A stretch of DNA of 64,000 nucleotides from Streptomyces sp. JH14 (GTDB lineage Bacteria > Actinomycetota > Actinomycetes > Streptomycetales > Streptomycetaceae): positions 2,790,001 through 2,854,000 of the forward strand of contig NZ_JAJNEL010000001.1 of the NCBI RefSeq assembly GCF_029428675.1, read 5' to 3'. Of this stretch, positions 17,580 through 26,155 are shown one piece after another. Both the position numbers and the translations under genes were made by a program. The notes under the pieces were generated by a model. It was not told the DNA's origin and ran no database searches. It worked only from the letters and a program-made list of their open reading frames with translations. Positions within the stretch are counted from its first letter, which is position 1. Each line of letters opens with the position of its first letter.

Positions 17580-18389
17580 TCAGCCTGTCATGAAAGCCAG
17601 GGCCCCCTCGGCCGGAGGAGCGATCGGGGTCGCAGATGGGGGTGCGGTGACTTCCACTGGTTCCCCGAAGTCCGACAGTTGAAGGCTGACGTGGGCGAAA
17701 TCGTCGTCCATCTTGAAGTCAAGGCGGACCAGAGCGAGTCGCCCCTGCTTCACGTAGGCGTCCACGGATACCGGCAGGACAGCGCCCTCGCTGTCCTGCC
17801 GGTATCCGTCGATCTCGCCACGGGTCTTCTCGGCTGTGCGCGAGGTCAGAGCGTGGTATGCGAGCGCGCCGCGGTAGCGGGTGGCGGCGCCGCCGAAGAC
17901 GGGGTCCTTGCTGGATTTCGTGATCTTGGTGGTGGCTGCGATCTGGGCAAGCAGATGCTGGGGGTCGTTGAGCGGGGCGCGCAGGAGGTGGTGGGACTCG
18001 GCTTTCGAGCGGTCGGTGACGAGCCATTGGTCTTTGCGGGTGCTGAGGTAGGCCTTGTCGCCGACGAATATCTGGTCGAGTTGTTCGATGGGGCCTCCTG
18101 CATGGACGAGGAGTTTCCCCCGGCCATGGGCGAGGTCGAAGGGGCCGTCAATGACGAGGACCGTTCGCTTTCCGTCGTCCTGGAGGACCAACGATTCGCT
18201 GATCGTCACGCTTGTACTGCGGGCGGCCTCAACGACAGCGCGGAACTCCTTGGCAGCGGCAGGGTCGGCGGCGGGCTTCTCGGAGTCGACGCTTCGGCGC
18301 TCGCTGCCGCCGGAGTTCGACGAGCAGCTGGCCGCGGTGAGGGCGGCGGCGAGGGTGACGGCTACGGCAAGGGGGGTGGTGCGACGCAT
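17580..18389 (-). CDS. Putative lipoprotein carried by the element
   Basis: This 269-residue protein has a basic N-terminus, a hydrophobic stretch and a lipobox-like LTAASC, so it is probably exported and lipid-modified at that Cys. The mature part has the look of the LppX/LprG-like antiparallel-sheet lipoproteins (segments such as GPFDLAHGRGKLL and IFVGDKAYLSTRKDQWLVTD); that family link is by eye only. The start is ATG 18389 with GAGGAG upstream. It is the only intact gene inside the element. Pmt targets lipoproteins in Streptomyces, so an element in pmt carrying a lipoprotein is suggestive but unproven. Confidence 0.75.
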   Translation of the reverse strand: MRRTTPLAVAVTLAAALTAASCSSNSGGSERRSVDSEKPAADPAAAKEFRAVVEAARSTSVTISESLVLQDDGKRTVLVIDGPFDLAHGRGKLLVHAGGPIEQLDQIFVGDKAYLSTRKDQWLVTDRSKAESHHLLRAPLNDPQHLLAQIAATTKITKSSKDPVFGGAATRYRGALAYHALTSRTAEKTRGEIDGYRQDSEGAVLPVSVDAYVKQGRLALVRLDFKMDDDFAHVSLQLSDFGEPVEVTAPPSATPIAPPAEGALAFMTG

Positions 18390-18693
18390 GGCTCCTCGGG
18401 CGGGGTCGGAGTTTGCGCCGGCGTGGGGGCAGCAGTTCAAGTCTCGGCTGGCACGGCGAGGGTGAGCGTACACGCGCACCGCGCGGTTGGAGCAGCCGGC
18501 GAGCGCCTGGTGGAGATCGCCAACCGAGCGGCGAGCACGTGAGCACTCCGCCACCTTGCGGCTGGTGTCTGAGCTAGGACTCCTGGGCCTACAAGGCATC
18601 GAGGAACCATGATTACGGCCCAGTGGGCCCCGAACGGCCCCGTCCAGCCAGAAAATCGCTGGTCGGGGCCTACGCCTCCGCGACAAGCGAAGC
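18390..18693. other. Right interior of the element, no gene
   Basis: These 300 bases hold the upstream region of the lipoprotein gene and, next to the repeat, a single CGACAAGCGA motif at 18681-18690. I see no reading frame with Streptomyces codon use. Confidence 0.45.
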
Positions 18694-18778
18694 TTCATCT
18701 ACTTCTGGCCGCTGTATACGGGCATGTCGATTCCCGAGAATTCCTGGCGCGACCGCATGTGGCTGGATACCTGGATCT
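18694..18778 (+). repeat. attR: Right attachment site, 85 bp
   Basis: This copy is identical to 16171-16255 and is followed by GA, which makes the TGA that would end pmt in the uninterrupted chromosome. The next bases, to 18913, are then the native region between pmt and the penicillin-binding protein gene. Confidence 0.88.
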
Positions 18779-18913
18779 GAACGGCCCGTTCACGCCATTA
18801 CCGATAGCAGTCCGATAACAACTGCCTCCGCCGTCACTACCGTCCCGTAGAGTGCCCACAAGCGCTCTCTTGAACACGTTCAAGGGAGCCTCCTGGGGAG
18901 GGGGACTGCAGGG

Positions 18914-20551
18914 ATGCGCAGTGGAGCGAAGGTCGCTGTGGTCGGCGGCGTGTTCGCGCTGGTGGTCGGCGGGGTGGGGTACGGGGCGTACAACGTGCTC
19001 GACACACTCAACGGCGGCGGGGGCGGCACGGACGGCCGCTCCACCTCCGCAGAGGTGAAGACGGGGCCGCCGAGCACGGCGGAGATCGGCGAGACGTCGA
19101 AGAAGTTCCTCGACGCCTGGGCGGCCGGAGAGGCGGCGCAGGCCTCCCAGCTCACCAACAACGCGACCGAGGCCGCAACGGCGCTCAGCGGATACAGCAC
19201 CGATGCCCATGTCACCGACGCCGTGATCACGCCGGGCCCGGCGACCGGCACGACGGTGCCGTTCACGGTGAAGGCGACCGTGAGCTACGAGGGGAAGTCC
19301 AAGCCCTGGTCGTACTCCTCCGAGCTGACCGTGGTGCGCGGCCTGACCACCGGCCGGCCGCTGGTCGACTGGAAACCCTCGGTGATCCATCCGCAGCTGG
19401 CGGACGGCGAGTCGCTGAAGACCGGCGAGGCGTCGACCCCGTCCATCGAGGCGCTCGACCACAACGGCCGGGTGCTGACGAAGGAGAAGTACCCGTCGCT
19501 GGGGCCGATCCTGGACACGCTGCGCGAGAAGTACGGGGAGAAGGCCGGCGGCACCGCGGGCATCGAGACCTGGATCGAGTCGTCGAACCAGGACACCCCC
19601 GACGAGACGCTGCTGACGCTGTCCAAGGGGAAGCCCGGCACGCTGCAGACCACGCTGGACGCCAACGTCCAGGCGGCGGCCGAGAAGGCCGTGAAGAAGT
19701 ACAGCCAGGCCTCGGTGGTCGCCGTCCGGCCGTCCACCGGCTCGATCCGCGCGGTGGCCAACAACCCTGCGACCGGCTTCAACGCGGCCATGCTCGGCAA
19801 GCAGGCGCCCGGTTCGACGATGAAGATCGTCACCGCGTCGATGCTGATCGAGAAGGGGGTCGCCGCCGCGAACCGTCCGGTCGAGTGCCCGAAGGACGTG
19901 ATGTACCAGGGCCGCACCTTCCACAACCTGGAGAACTTCTCGCTCCCGGCCACCGACACGCTCACCACAAGCTTCGCCCGCTCGTGCAACACGGCCTTCA
20001 TCAAGCTGATCGACGATGCGCACGACGACGCCGCACTCGCCAAGGAGGCCCGGGACGTCTTCGGGATCGGCCTCGACTGGCAGACCGGCATCGCGTCGTT
20101 CGACGGCAGCGTGCCCGAGGCCGTCGGCGGTGAGGCCGCCGCGCAGTACATCGGCCAGGGCACCATCCAGATGAACGCACTCAACATGGCGTCGATCACC
20201 GCCACCGCACGGAACGGCATCTTCCGCCAGCCGGTCCTGGTCCCCCAGGACCTGGACGGCCGCCCTCTCGCCACCGCGTCCCGTTCGCTGCCCGCGTCCG
20301 TCTCCCAGCAGGTGACCAACATGATGCGGCAGACCGCGAGCTGGGGCACCGCCAAGGCGGCGATGGCCTCGGTCGGCGGCGACAAGGGCGCGAAGACCGG
20401 CTCGGCGGAGGTCGACGGACAGGCCACCTCCAACAGTTGGTTCACCGGCTTCAGCAACGATCTCGCGGCCGCGGCGGTCGTCCAGTCCGGCGGCCACGGC
20501 GGCGACGCGGCCGGCCCGGTGGTGGCGGCGGTACTGCGGGCGGGGTCCTGA
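18914..20551 (+). CDS. Penicillin-binding protein, transpeptidase with NTF2-like domain
   Basis: This 545-residue protein has one N-terminal membrane anchor (VAVVGGVFALVVGGVGY), an NTF2/MecA-N-like domain (about 55-145), a linker, and a transpeptidase domain with all three active-site motifs: S301-T-M-K304, S357-C-N359 and K494-T-G. It should cross-link peptidoglycan outside the membrane. ATG 18914 follows a G-rich stretch (GGAGGGGG) about nine bases away. In the uninterrupted chromosome it would follow pmt directly. A small inverted repeat TTGAAC...GTTCAA near 18870 lies upstream. Confidence 0.92.
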   Translation: MRSGAKVAVVGGVFALVVGGVGYGAYNVLDTLNGGGGGTDGRSTSAEVKTGPPSTAEIGETSKKFLDAWAAGEAAQASQLTNNATEAATALSGYSTDAHVTDAVITPGPATGTTVPFTVKATVSYEGKSKPWSYSSELTVVRGLTTGRPLVDWKPSVIHPQLADGESLKTGEASTPSIEALDHNGRVLTKEKYPSLGPILDTLREKYGEKAGGTAGIETWIESSNQDTPDETLLTLSKGKPGTLQTTLDANVQAAAEKAVKKYSQASVVAVRPSTGSIRAVANNPATGFNAAMLGKQAPGSTMKIVTASMLIEKGVAAANRPVECPKDVMYQGRTFHNLENFSLPATDTLTTSFARSCNTAFIKLIDDAHDDAALAKEARDVFGIGLDWQTGIASFDGSVPEAVGGEAAAQYIGQGTIQMNALNMASITATARNGIFRQPVLVPQDLDGRPLATASRSLPASVSQQVTNMMRQTASWGTAKAAMASVGGDKGAKTGSAEVDGQATSNSWFTGFSNDLAAAAVVQSGGHGGDAAGPVVAAVLRAGS

Positions 20552-20632
20552 ACGGCCTCATCGGACGGACGATCCGGAGGCACTCCGAAACCGCGTCGCA
20601 TGCCCGGTACACCGACCGCTAGCGTGCAGGGC

Positions 20633-21142
20633 ATGAGTACACCCGACGCCACCCCCGCCGCCTCCCGCACCGACGCCCACCCCCGCTTCGCCGAGGCCCT
20701 CGGCGAACTGGGCCTGGAGGTCGAGATCCGCCGCTTCCCCGATGCCACGCGCACCGCCGCCGAGGCCGCGGCTGCCATCGGCTGCGAGCTCAGCGCAATC
20801 GTCAAGTCGCTGGTCTTCGAGGCGGACGGGGCGCCGGTCCTGGTTCTGATGGACGGCTCGTCCCGCGTCGACGTCGAGCTCGTACGGCAGGAGCTGGGCG
20901 CCGGGAAGGTCAAGCGCGCCGGGGCCGATCTGGTCCGGGAGACCACCGGGTACGCGATCGGTGGAGTGCCGCCCTTCGGTCACCGTACGAAGACCCGGGT
21001 GCTGGCCGACCGCGGACTGCTCGACCACCCCGTGGTGTGGGCCGCGGCGGGCACCCCGCACACGGTCTTCCCGCTCGACCCCACGTCGGTCATCAAGCAC
21101 GCCGGCGGCACCGTGGTGGACGTGCGCGAGCAGTCCGAGTGA
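20633..21142 (+). CDS. YbaK/EbsC-type aminoacyl-tRNA deacylase
   Basis: This 169-residue single-domain protein is of the YbaK/ProX family, which removes wrongly attached amino acids from tRNA. The expected segments are present: IVKSLVFEADG with the conserved Lys, KVKRAGADLVRETTGYAIGGVPPFGH, and the final HTVFPLDP. Start ATG 20633; TAGCGT seven bases upstream may be a -10 box for a leaderless mRNA, since no ribosome binding site is visible. Its stop overlaps the next gene by four bases (GTGA), giving a two-gene operon. Confidence 0.88.
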   Translation: MSTPDATPAASRTDAHPRFAEALGELGLEVEIRRFPDATRTAAEAAAAIGCELSAIVKSLVFEADGAPVLVLMDGSSRVDVELVRQELGAGKVKRAGADLVRETTGYAIGGVPPFGHRTKTRVLADRGLLDHPVVWAAAGTPHTVFPLDPTSVIKHAGGTVVDVREQSE

Positions 21143-21990
21143 CGCCGCTGGTCGTCGTCGCGGTGCTGATCGCGGCCGTCACACACGCCAGCTGGAACGC
21201 GATCGCCCACGCCATCAAGGACCAACTGCTCTCCTTCACCCTGATCTCCGGCGGCGGGGTTCTGATCGGCGCGGTGACGGCCTGTTTCGTCCCGCTGCCC
21301 GCCGCGGGGGCGTGGCCCTGTCTCGTCGCCTCGGCGGTGCTCCATGTCGGCTACATGGTGCTGCTGATGCGGTCGTTCACGCTGGGTGACTTCGGCCAGA
21401 TGTACCCGATCGCTCGCGGCACCGCGCCCCTGGTGGTGACGGTGCTGGCGGCGGTCTTCATCGGCGAGCGGCCCGACGGCTGGGCGACGACGGGGGTCGC
21501 GGTCGCCTGCGCGGGGCTGCTCGGCATCGCACTGTGGGGCATCCGCGACGGACGGAGCCGCCCGCAATGGCCCGCGATCGTCGCCGCGCTGGCGACGGGT
21601 CTGTCGATCGCCGGGTACACCACCGTCGACGGGGTGGGCGTCCGCGCCTCCGGCACCTCGCTCGGCTACATCGCCTGGCTGATGATCCTGGAGGGGCTCG
21701 CCGTGCCGGCGTACGCGCTGTACCGCCGCCGTCGGCAACTGATGCCCCAGCTGAGGCCGTTCGCGGTACGGGGGCTTTTCGGCGCGGCCCTGTCGGTGAC
21801 CGCGTACGGGCTGGTCCTGTGGGCGCAGACGAAGGCGCCGCTGGCCCCGATCGCCGCCCTGCGCGAGTCGTCCATCATCGTGGGCGCGGCGATAGGGACG
21901 GTGTTCTTCAAGGAGCGGTTCGGCGCACCGAGGATCGCGGCGGCAGGGCTGATGGTCGTCGGGATCGGACTGATGCTGCACACGAGTTGA
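21139..21990 (+). CDS. EamA/DMT-family transporter
   Basis: This 283-residue membrane protein shows about ten hydrophobic helices in two repeated halves of five, the layout of drug/metabolite transporters. The conserved end of helix three in each half reads ARGTAPLVVTVLAAVFIGERP and, in the second half, ALRESSIIVGAAIGTVFFKE. The start GTG 21139 overlaps the stop of the YbaK-like gene. The substrate cannot be told; pairing with a tRNA-proofreading gene hints at an amino acid or analogue exporter. Confidence 0.85.
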   Translation: MTPLVVVAVLIAAVTHASWNAIAHAIKDQLLSFTLISGGGVLIGAVTACFVPLPAAGAWPCLVASAVLHVGYMVLLMRSFTLGDFGQMYPIARGTAPLVVTVLAAVFIGERPDGWATTGVAVACAGLLGIALWGIRDGRSRPQWPAIVAALATGLSIAGYTTVDGVGVRASGTSLGYIAWLMILEGLAVPAYALYRRRRQLMPQLRPFAVRGLFGAALSVTAYGLVLWAQTKAPLAPIAALRESSIIVGAAIGTVFFKERFGAPRIAAAGLMVVGIGLMLHTS

Positions 21991-22352
21991 GCGTGCGGAC
22001 CTGCCGTGACGGGCCCGGCGGGCGGCGGGTGCCGGGTGCCGGGGCCGGCCACCCGCGATCACAATCCGGATTGAAGCGCTCACGGTGAGCGGCGTTCCCG
22101 GTCCGCGGCCGCCGGTGCAGCGGGCCGACGGGCGTGCTGAAGGTCTTCCGGCTGCGGAACGAAATACGAAATACAGGCGCCCGTCGGTGAACGATGAATG
22201 ATTTCCGCTGCCGAAATTTCCGCTGCCGAACCGGGCGGCAGCGCCTTTGCGTCGTCACGCGAGGCGGTGCGTACAGCAAGCCATTATCCTAGTAGCGGGG
22301 ATCGCAGGGTAATGAATGTCCGCAACTGTCCACCCAGCACAGGGGACAACGG
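21991..22352. promoter_or_regulatory. Repeat-bearing region before the XRE regulator
   Basis: This 362-base gap, more AT-rich than its surroundings, carries two tandem duplications: ACGAAAT twice at 22159-22172 and ATTTCCGCTGCCGAA twice at 22201-22230. A TATCCT near 22285 could be a -10 box. The repeats are candidate binding sites for the regulator that follows. Confidence 0.45.
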
Positions 22353-23261
22353 ATGAATCACGACCAACGGCGAGCAGAGCTCGCGGACTTCCTCAGGACA
22401 CGACGGCTGGCCCTTCAACCGGAAGCGGTCGGCCTGGCATCCCGGGCGTCGCGGCGGCGGACGCCCGGCCTGCGGCGGGAAGACGTCGCAGACCTCGCAC
22501 GCATCAGCGTCTCCTGGTACTCCTCCCTCGAGCAGGCCCGGGACATCCGGGTGTCCGAGCACGTCCTCACCTCGCTGGCCGAGGCGCTGCACCTCAACGC
22601 CGAGGAGCGCGACTACTTCTTCGCCCTGGCGAGCGAGGGCGGTGACACGCGTTCCAGCGCGAGCGTTCCCGCGGGCGGTGTGCCGCCGACGCTCCAGCGC
22701 ATCCTGGACAGCCAGCAGCCTCATCCGGCATTCGTCCTCGGTCCCCGTTTCGACATTCTCGCCTGGAACCGCGCCACCACCGATGTCTACGGCGATCTGA
22801 CCGCCGTTCCCCCCGAGCACCGTCACATGCTGTGGCTTTTCTTCGGCGGCTATCTGCGCGAACTCATTCTGAACTGGGAGCCGAGCGCCCGCTCCCTGCT
22901 GGCCGAATTCCGCGCGGCCACCGGAATGTACGTCCACGAACCGTGGTTCACCGATCTGGTCGGCGAACTGAGCTGGAACAGCACGGAATTCTGCAGATGG
23001 TGGCAGCAACACGAAGTCGAGCGGCACCACGTCACCGCACGCGAAGTGAAGCACCCCCGTGTCGGCCGGCTGGTGCTGGAGGAGATCGCACTCGTCGTCG
23101 ACGACTGCTCGGGGCAGCGGATCGTTCTCGGAATTCCGCAGCCCGGCACGGAGACCGAGAACAAACTGACGGCACTCTCCTGGCGTCCGCGCCGGGCACA
23201 TGTTCCACCGCGGCACGCGCATCGAACGCCGCGCCCGGCGGAACGACGCAGCGGTCACTGA
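22353..23261 (+). CDS. XRE-family regulator with MmyB-like ligand domain
   Basis: This 302-residue regulator has an N-terminal helix-turn-helix (LADFLRTRRLALQP and DVADLARISVSWYSSLEQ) and a C-terminal domain of the MmyB/PAS-like type (FVLGPRFDILAWNRA and HPRVGRLVLEEIALVV). The family is large in Streptomyces and usually controls a neighbouring oxidoreductase gene; here an SDR gene lies convergent at 23320-24114, an atypical side. Start ATG 22353. The tandem repeats upstream suggest it controls itself. Confidence 0.88.
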   Translation: MNHDQRRAELADFLRTRRLALQPEAVGLASRASRRRTPGLRREDVADLARISVSWYSSLEQARDIRVSEHVLTSLAEALHLNAEERDYFFALASEGGDTRSSASVPAGGVPPTLQRILDSQQPHPAFVLGPRFDILAWNRATTDVYGDLTAVPPEHRHMLWLFFGGYLRELILNWEPSARSLLAEFRAATGMYVHEPWFTDLVGELSWNSTEFCRWWQQHEVERHHVTAREVKHPRVGRLVLEEIALVVDDCSGQRIVLGIPQPGTETENKLTALSWRPRRAHVPPRHAHRTPRPAERRSGH

Positions 23262-23319
23262 CCGATGACCGTCCGGCACATGCGTACGCAACGGGGATGC
23301 CCGTCGGCCGCCATCGGGC

Positions 23320-24114
23320 TCACTCCTGCGCGATCGCCCTGCGAAAGCCCGTGTTCACCGCGAGCAGGCCGCCGTCCACCCGCAGCGTCGTCCCCGTGAT
23401 CCAGGACGCGTCGCGCGAGGCGAGGAAAGCGACCGCTGCCGCGATGTCGTCCGGTTCGCCGACCCGGCCGAGGGGATAGAGCGTGCTCACCCGGTCCAGT
23501 TCGGCATCGCGCCCCGCCCAGGCGTCCGTGCGGATCGTGCCGGGCGCCACCAGGTTGACCCGGACCCCGCGCGGACCGGCATGGCCGGCGAGCGTACGGG
23601 TCAGACTGCCGAGGCCGGCCTTGGCGGCGCTGTAGGCGTGGTTGCCGAAGCTCTGCTCGCCGTTGACCGAACCGATGTTGACGATCGCTCCCCTCCCCGA
23701 CGCCACCAGGTGGGGCAGTGCCGCGCGCGAGCAGCGGTACGGGCCGGTGAGCGTGGCGTCCAGATCACGCTGCCAGACGTCGTCGGGCTCGTCCTCGAAG
23801 AGGGGCGCGTCGGGGGTGCACCCGTACGCGTTGTTGACCAGGACGTCGAGCGAGCCGAACGCGTCGACGGTACGGACCACCGCCGCCTCGACCGCCGCCC
23901 GGTCGCCCACGTCACAGGGCAGCGCCAGCGCGGTGGCACCGGACTTGCGTATCGCCGCCGCCGTGCGCTCGGCACGGTCACCGTCCAGATCGGTCACCAG
24001 GACGCGTGCGCCCTCGTCGGCCAGTCGGCGGGCAGTGGCCGCGCCGATCCCCTGTCCCGCACCCGTGATGAGTACGCCGTATCCGTCGAACCTGGAATCA
24101 CCGGTAGGAGTCAT
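23320..24114 (-). CDS. Short-chain dehydrogenase/reductase
   Basis: This 264-residue classical SDR has TGAGQGIG for cofactor binding near residue 17, DLDG at the end of the second strand (an acidic residue there favours NAD over NADP), NNAYG, the catalytic Ser in NIGSVNGEQ, and YSAAK with the catalytic Tyr and Lys. The start ATG 24114 overlaps the stop of the serine hydrolase gene by four bases, so the two are one operon. The substrate is unknown. Confidence 0.9.
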   Translation of the reverse strand: MTPTGDSRFDGYGVLITGAGQGIGAATARRLADEGARVLVTDLDGDRAERTAAAIRKSGATALALPCDVGDRAAVEAAVVRTVDAFGSLDVLVNNAYGCTPDAPLFEDEPDDVWQRDLDATLTGPYRCSRAALPHLVASGRGAIVNIGSVNGEQSFGNHAYSAAKAGLGSLTRTLAGHAGPRGVRVNLVAPGTIRTDAWAGRDAELDRVSTLYPLGRVGEPDDIAAAVAFLASRDASWITGTTLRVDGGLLAVNTGFRRAIAQE

Positions 24115-25274
24115 AGCGCCGACCGTACTGCTCGGACCAGGGCCTGGGCACGGGGGTCGGCGGTGACTCCCTTCTGCAGACCGTTCGTCACATAGCCGAA
24201 CGCGATGCCGGATTCGGGGTCCGCGAAGCCGAGCGAGCCGCCGCGTCCCGGGTGGCCGAAGGAGCCGGGGGCGAGGAGTGGGGCGGCCGGGCCGTGCAGC
24301 ATGTAGCCGAGGCCGAAGCGGGTGTTCACGACGAGCACCCGGTCCGGGCCCGCGGACTCCTCGGTGCGGGCCAGGGTGAGGGTGGCCGGGGCGAACAGCC
24401 GGTGGCCGTCGACCGGACCGATCATCGCGGCGTAGCAGCGGGCCAGGGCGCGGGCGGTTGCGATGCCGTTGGAGGCGGGCAGTTCGGCCGCCCGGTAGGC
24501 GGCGTCGTTCTCGTCGGGCAGCGGGTCGATCGCCCCGAACGCACGGCGGGTCAGCGACTCCGGGTCGCGGTAGGCCTCGACGACCGACCGCTTGGGGCGT
24601 ATCCGCAGTGCGCCGCCGTTGTCCGGGAGGGCGGGCGGCTCGACCGGGCCGATCCGGCCCACCCGGTGCGCCTCGTCCGCCGGGAGCCCGAACCAGAAGT
24701 CCAGGCCGAGGGGGCGGGCTATCTCTTCGGCGATCCAGCGGCCCACGGTGCGCCCGGTGACCCTGCGCACCAGCTCGCCGACGAGCCAGCTGTACGTCTG
24801 CGCGTGGTAGCCGTGTGCGGTGCCGGGCTCCCACTGCGGGCGCTGCGCGGCGACGGCCAGCGGCCCGGAGACCGGGTCGGCGGCCTCCTGCGGCGTCAGC
24901 GGACGGTCGAGGGCGGGGACTCCGGCCCGGTGGGCGAGTAGATGGCGGACGAGGACCCGTTCCTTGCCGGCAGCCTTGAACTCCGGCCAGTACGTGCCGA
25001 CCGGCGCGTCCAGGTCCACCTGGCCGCGCTGGTGCAGCAGCAGGGGTACGGCGGCCGCGATGCCCTTGCCCGCCGAGCGGACGATCTGCACGGTGTCGAC
25101 CGCCCACGGTTCGACGCCGTCGACGTCCCGCGTACCGGCCCACAGATCGACGATCTTGCGCCCGTCCCGGTAGACGGCGACCGCGGCCCCCCGCTCGCCG
25201 CGCTCCTCGAAGTTACGGATGAACGCGTCCCTGACCGGTTCGAATCCGGCAGCCACCGTGCCCCGTACGTCCAC
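24111..25274 (-). CDS. Serine hydrolase of the beta-lactamase/esterase family
   Basis: This 387-residue class C-like hydrolase has the SxxK nucleophile motif in RSAGKGIA, the Tyr motif in GYHAQTYSWLVGELV, and a HPGRGGS near the C-terminus in place of KTG. There is no signal peptide, so it is likely a cytoplasmic esterase rather than a beta-lactamase. I chose GTG 25274 because AGGAG lies five bases upstream; ATG 25298 has G-rich sequence touching it and no proper spacing. It is the first gene of the pair with the SDR, so it may release a substrate that the SDR then oxidises or reduces. Confidence 0.85.
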   Translation of the reverse strand: MDVRGTVAAGFEPVRDAFIRNFEERGERGAAVAVYRDGRKIVDLWAGTRDVDGVEPWAVDTVQIVRSAGKGIAAAVPLLLHQRGQVDLDAPVGTYWPEFKAAGKERVLVRHLLAHRAGVPALDRPLTPQEAADPVSGPLAVAAQRPQWEPGTAHGYHAQTYSWLVGELVRRVTGRTVGRWIAEEIARPLGLDFWFGLPADEAHRVGRIGPVEPPALPDNGGALRIRPKRSVVEAYRDPESLTRRAFGAIDPLPDENDAAYRAAELPASNGIATARALARCYAAMIGPVDGHRLFAPATLTLARTEESAGPDRVLVVNTRFGLGYMLHGPAAPLLAPGSFGHPGRGGSLGFADPESGIAFGYVTNGLQKGVTADPRAQALVRAVRSAL

Positions 25275-25387
25275 GCCTGCTCCTGCACTCCCGCTCATCC
25301 CCCCATGGTGCATCGCGCCGCAGGTGAGCTGTACCGCGGGTGACCTTCATCCCGGCACGACCGGGGCGGCCGCGCCTCCCGCGCCGG

Positions 25388-26155
25388 TCACGCGCCCACA
25401 GTCACCGAACGCGGGTCGAAGCCGAAGGGCAGCTCCAGCCGGTGGGCGCGCATCAGCTCCTCGTCGCAGAGCAGTTCCTGGGTGCGGTCGTCGGCGGCGA
25501 TGACACCGTCGCCGAGGATGACGGCGCGCGGGCAGAGCTCCAGGGCGTACGGCAGGTCGTGCGTGACCATCAGCACAGTGACGTCCAGTGAGCGCAGGAT
25601 GTCGGCGAGTTCACGCCTGGATGCGGGGTCCAGGTTGGACGACGGCTCGTCCAGGACGAGGATCTCGGGGCGCATCGCGAGCACGGTGGCGACGGCGACG
25701 CGGCGGCGCTGACCGAAGGAGAGGTGGTGCGGGGGCCGGTCGGCGAACCCCGCCATGCCGACCTGTTCGAGGGCCTCGACGACCCGCTCCTCCAGTTCGG
25801 CGCCGCGCAGCCCGGAGGCGGCGGGCCCGAAGGCGACGTCCTCACGGACGGTCGGCATGAAGAGCTGGTCGTCGGGGTCCTGGAAGACGATGCCGACGCG
25901 GCGCCGGATCTCGGCGAGGTTGCGCTTCTCCACCGGGAGCCCGGCGACCCGGACGGTACCCGCGCCCGCCTCGAGGATGCCGTTGAGGTGGAGAACGAGC
26001 GTGGTCTTGCCGGCGCCGTTCGGGCCGAGCAGGGCGACGCGTTCGCCGCGGCCGACGGTCAGGTCGACGCCGAAGAGCGCCTGGTGGCCGTCGGGGTAGG
26101 CGTAGGCGAGGCCGCTGACCTCGAGGGACGGTGCGGTGACAGGGGGCAGGCTCAT
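25388..26155 (-). CDS. cbiO: ECF transporter ATPase, nickel/cobalt type
   Basis: This 255-residue ATPase has Walker A GPNGAGKTT, a Q-loop FQDPDDQLF, signature LSFGQRRRVA and Walker B ILVLDEPSSNLD, then the switch His in VTHD. It drives the CbiM/CbiQ membrane part encoded upstream, with which it shares a four-base ATGA overlap. The last about 60 residues (from RAVILGDGV) are the usual extension. The metal is probably nickel, given the Nur-like operator at 28026-28042. Confidence 0.92.
   Translation of the reverse strand: MSLPPVTAPSLEVSGLAYAYPDGHQALFGVDLTVGRGERVALLGPNGAGKTTLVLHLNGILEAGAGTVRVAGLPVEKRNLAEIRRRVGIVFQDPDDQLFMPTVREDVAFGPAASGLRGAELEERVVEALEQVGMAGFADRPPHHLSFGQRRRVAVATVLAMRPEILVLDEPSSNLDPASRRELADILRSLDVTVLMVTHDLPYALELCPRAVILGDGVIAADDRTQELLCDEELMRAHRLELPFGFDPRSVTVGA

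Larger units (their letters stand above)
16171..18778. mobile_element. Integrated element remnant in the 3' end of pmt
   Basis: Two perfect 85-bp direct repeats (16171-16255 and 18694-18778), 2523 bases apart, bound the region. The left copy is the end of the pmt coding sequence; the right copy sits free before a native intergenic region. That is the layout left by site-specific recombination between a chromosomal site within pmt and an element site carrying the same 85 bp. Inside are an inverted repeat pair near the left end, a broken tyrosine integrase of the type used by actinobacterial integrative plasmids and phages, a terminator-like hairpin, and a lipoprotein gene. No replication, transfer or phage genes remain. 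It is therefore a deletion relic that can no longer move on its own. Confidence 0.85.

Noticed and set aside
16171..18778. Simple duplication of the pmt end instead of integration
   Set aside because: The integrase remnant and motif repeats near the ends, plus the changed stop codon, fit site-specific integration better.
18790..18860. SigE promoter before the penicillin-binding protein gene
   Set aside because: GTC- and AAC-type elements are present, but the spacing (19 or 22) does not fit the SigE rule.
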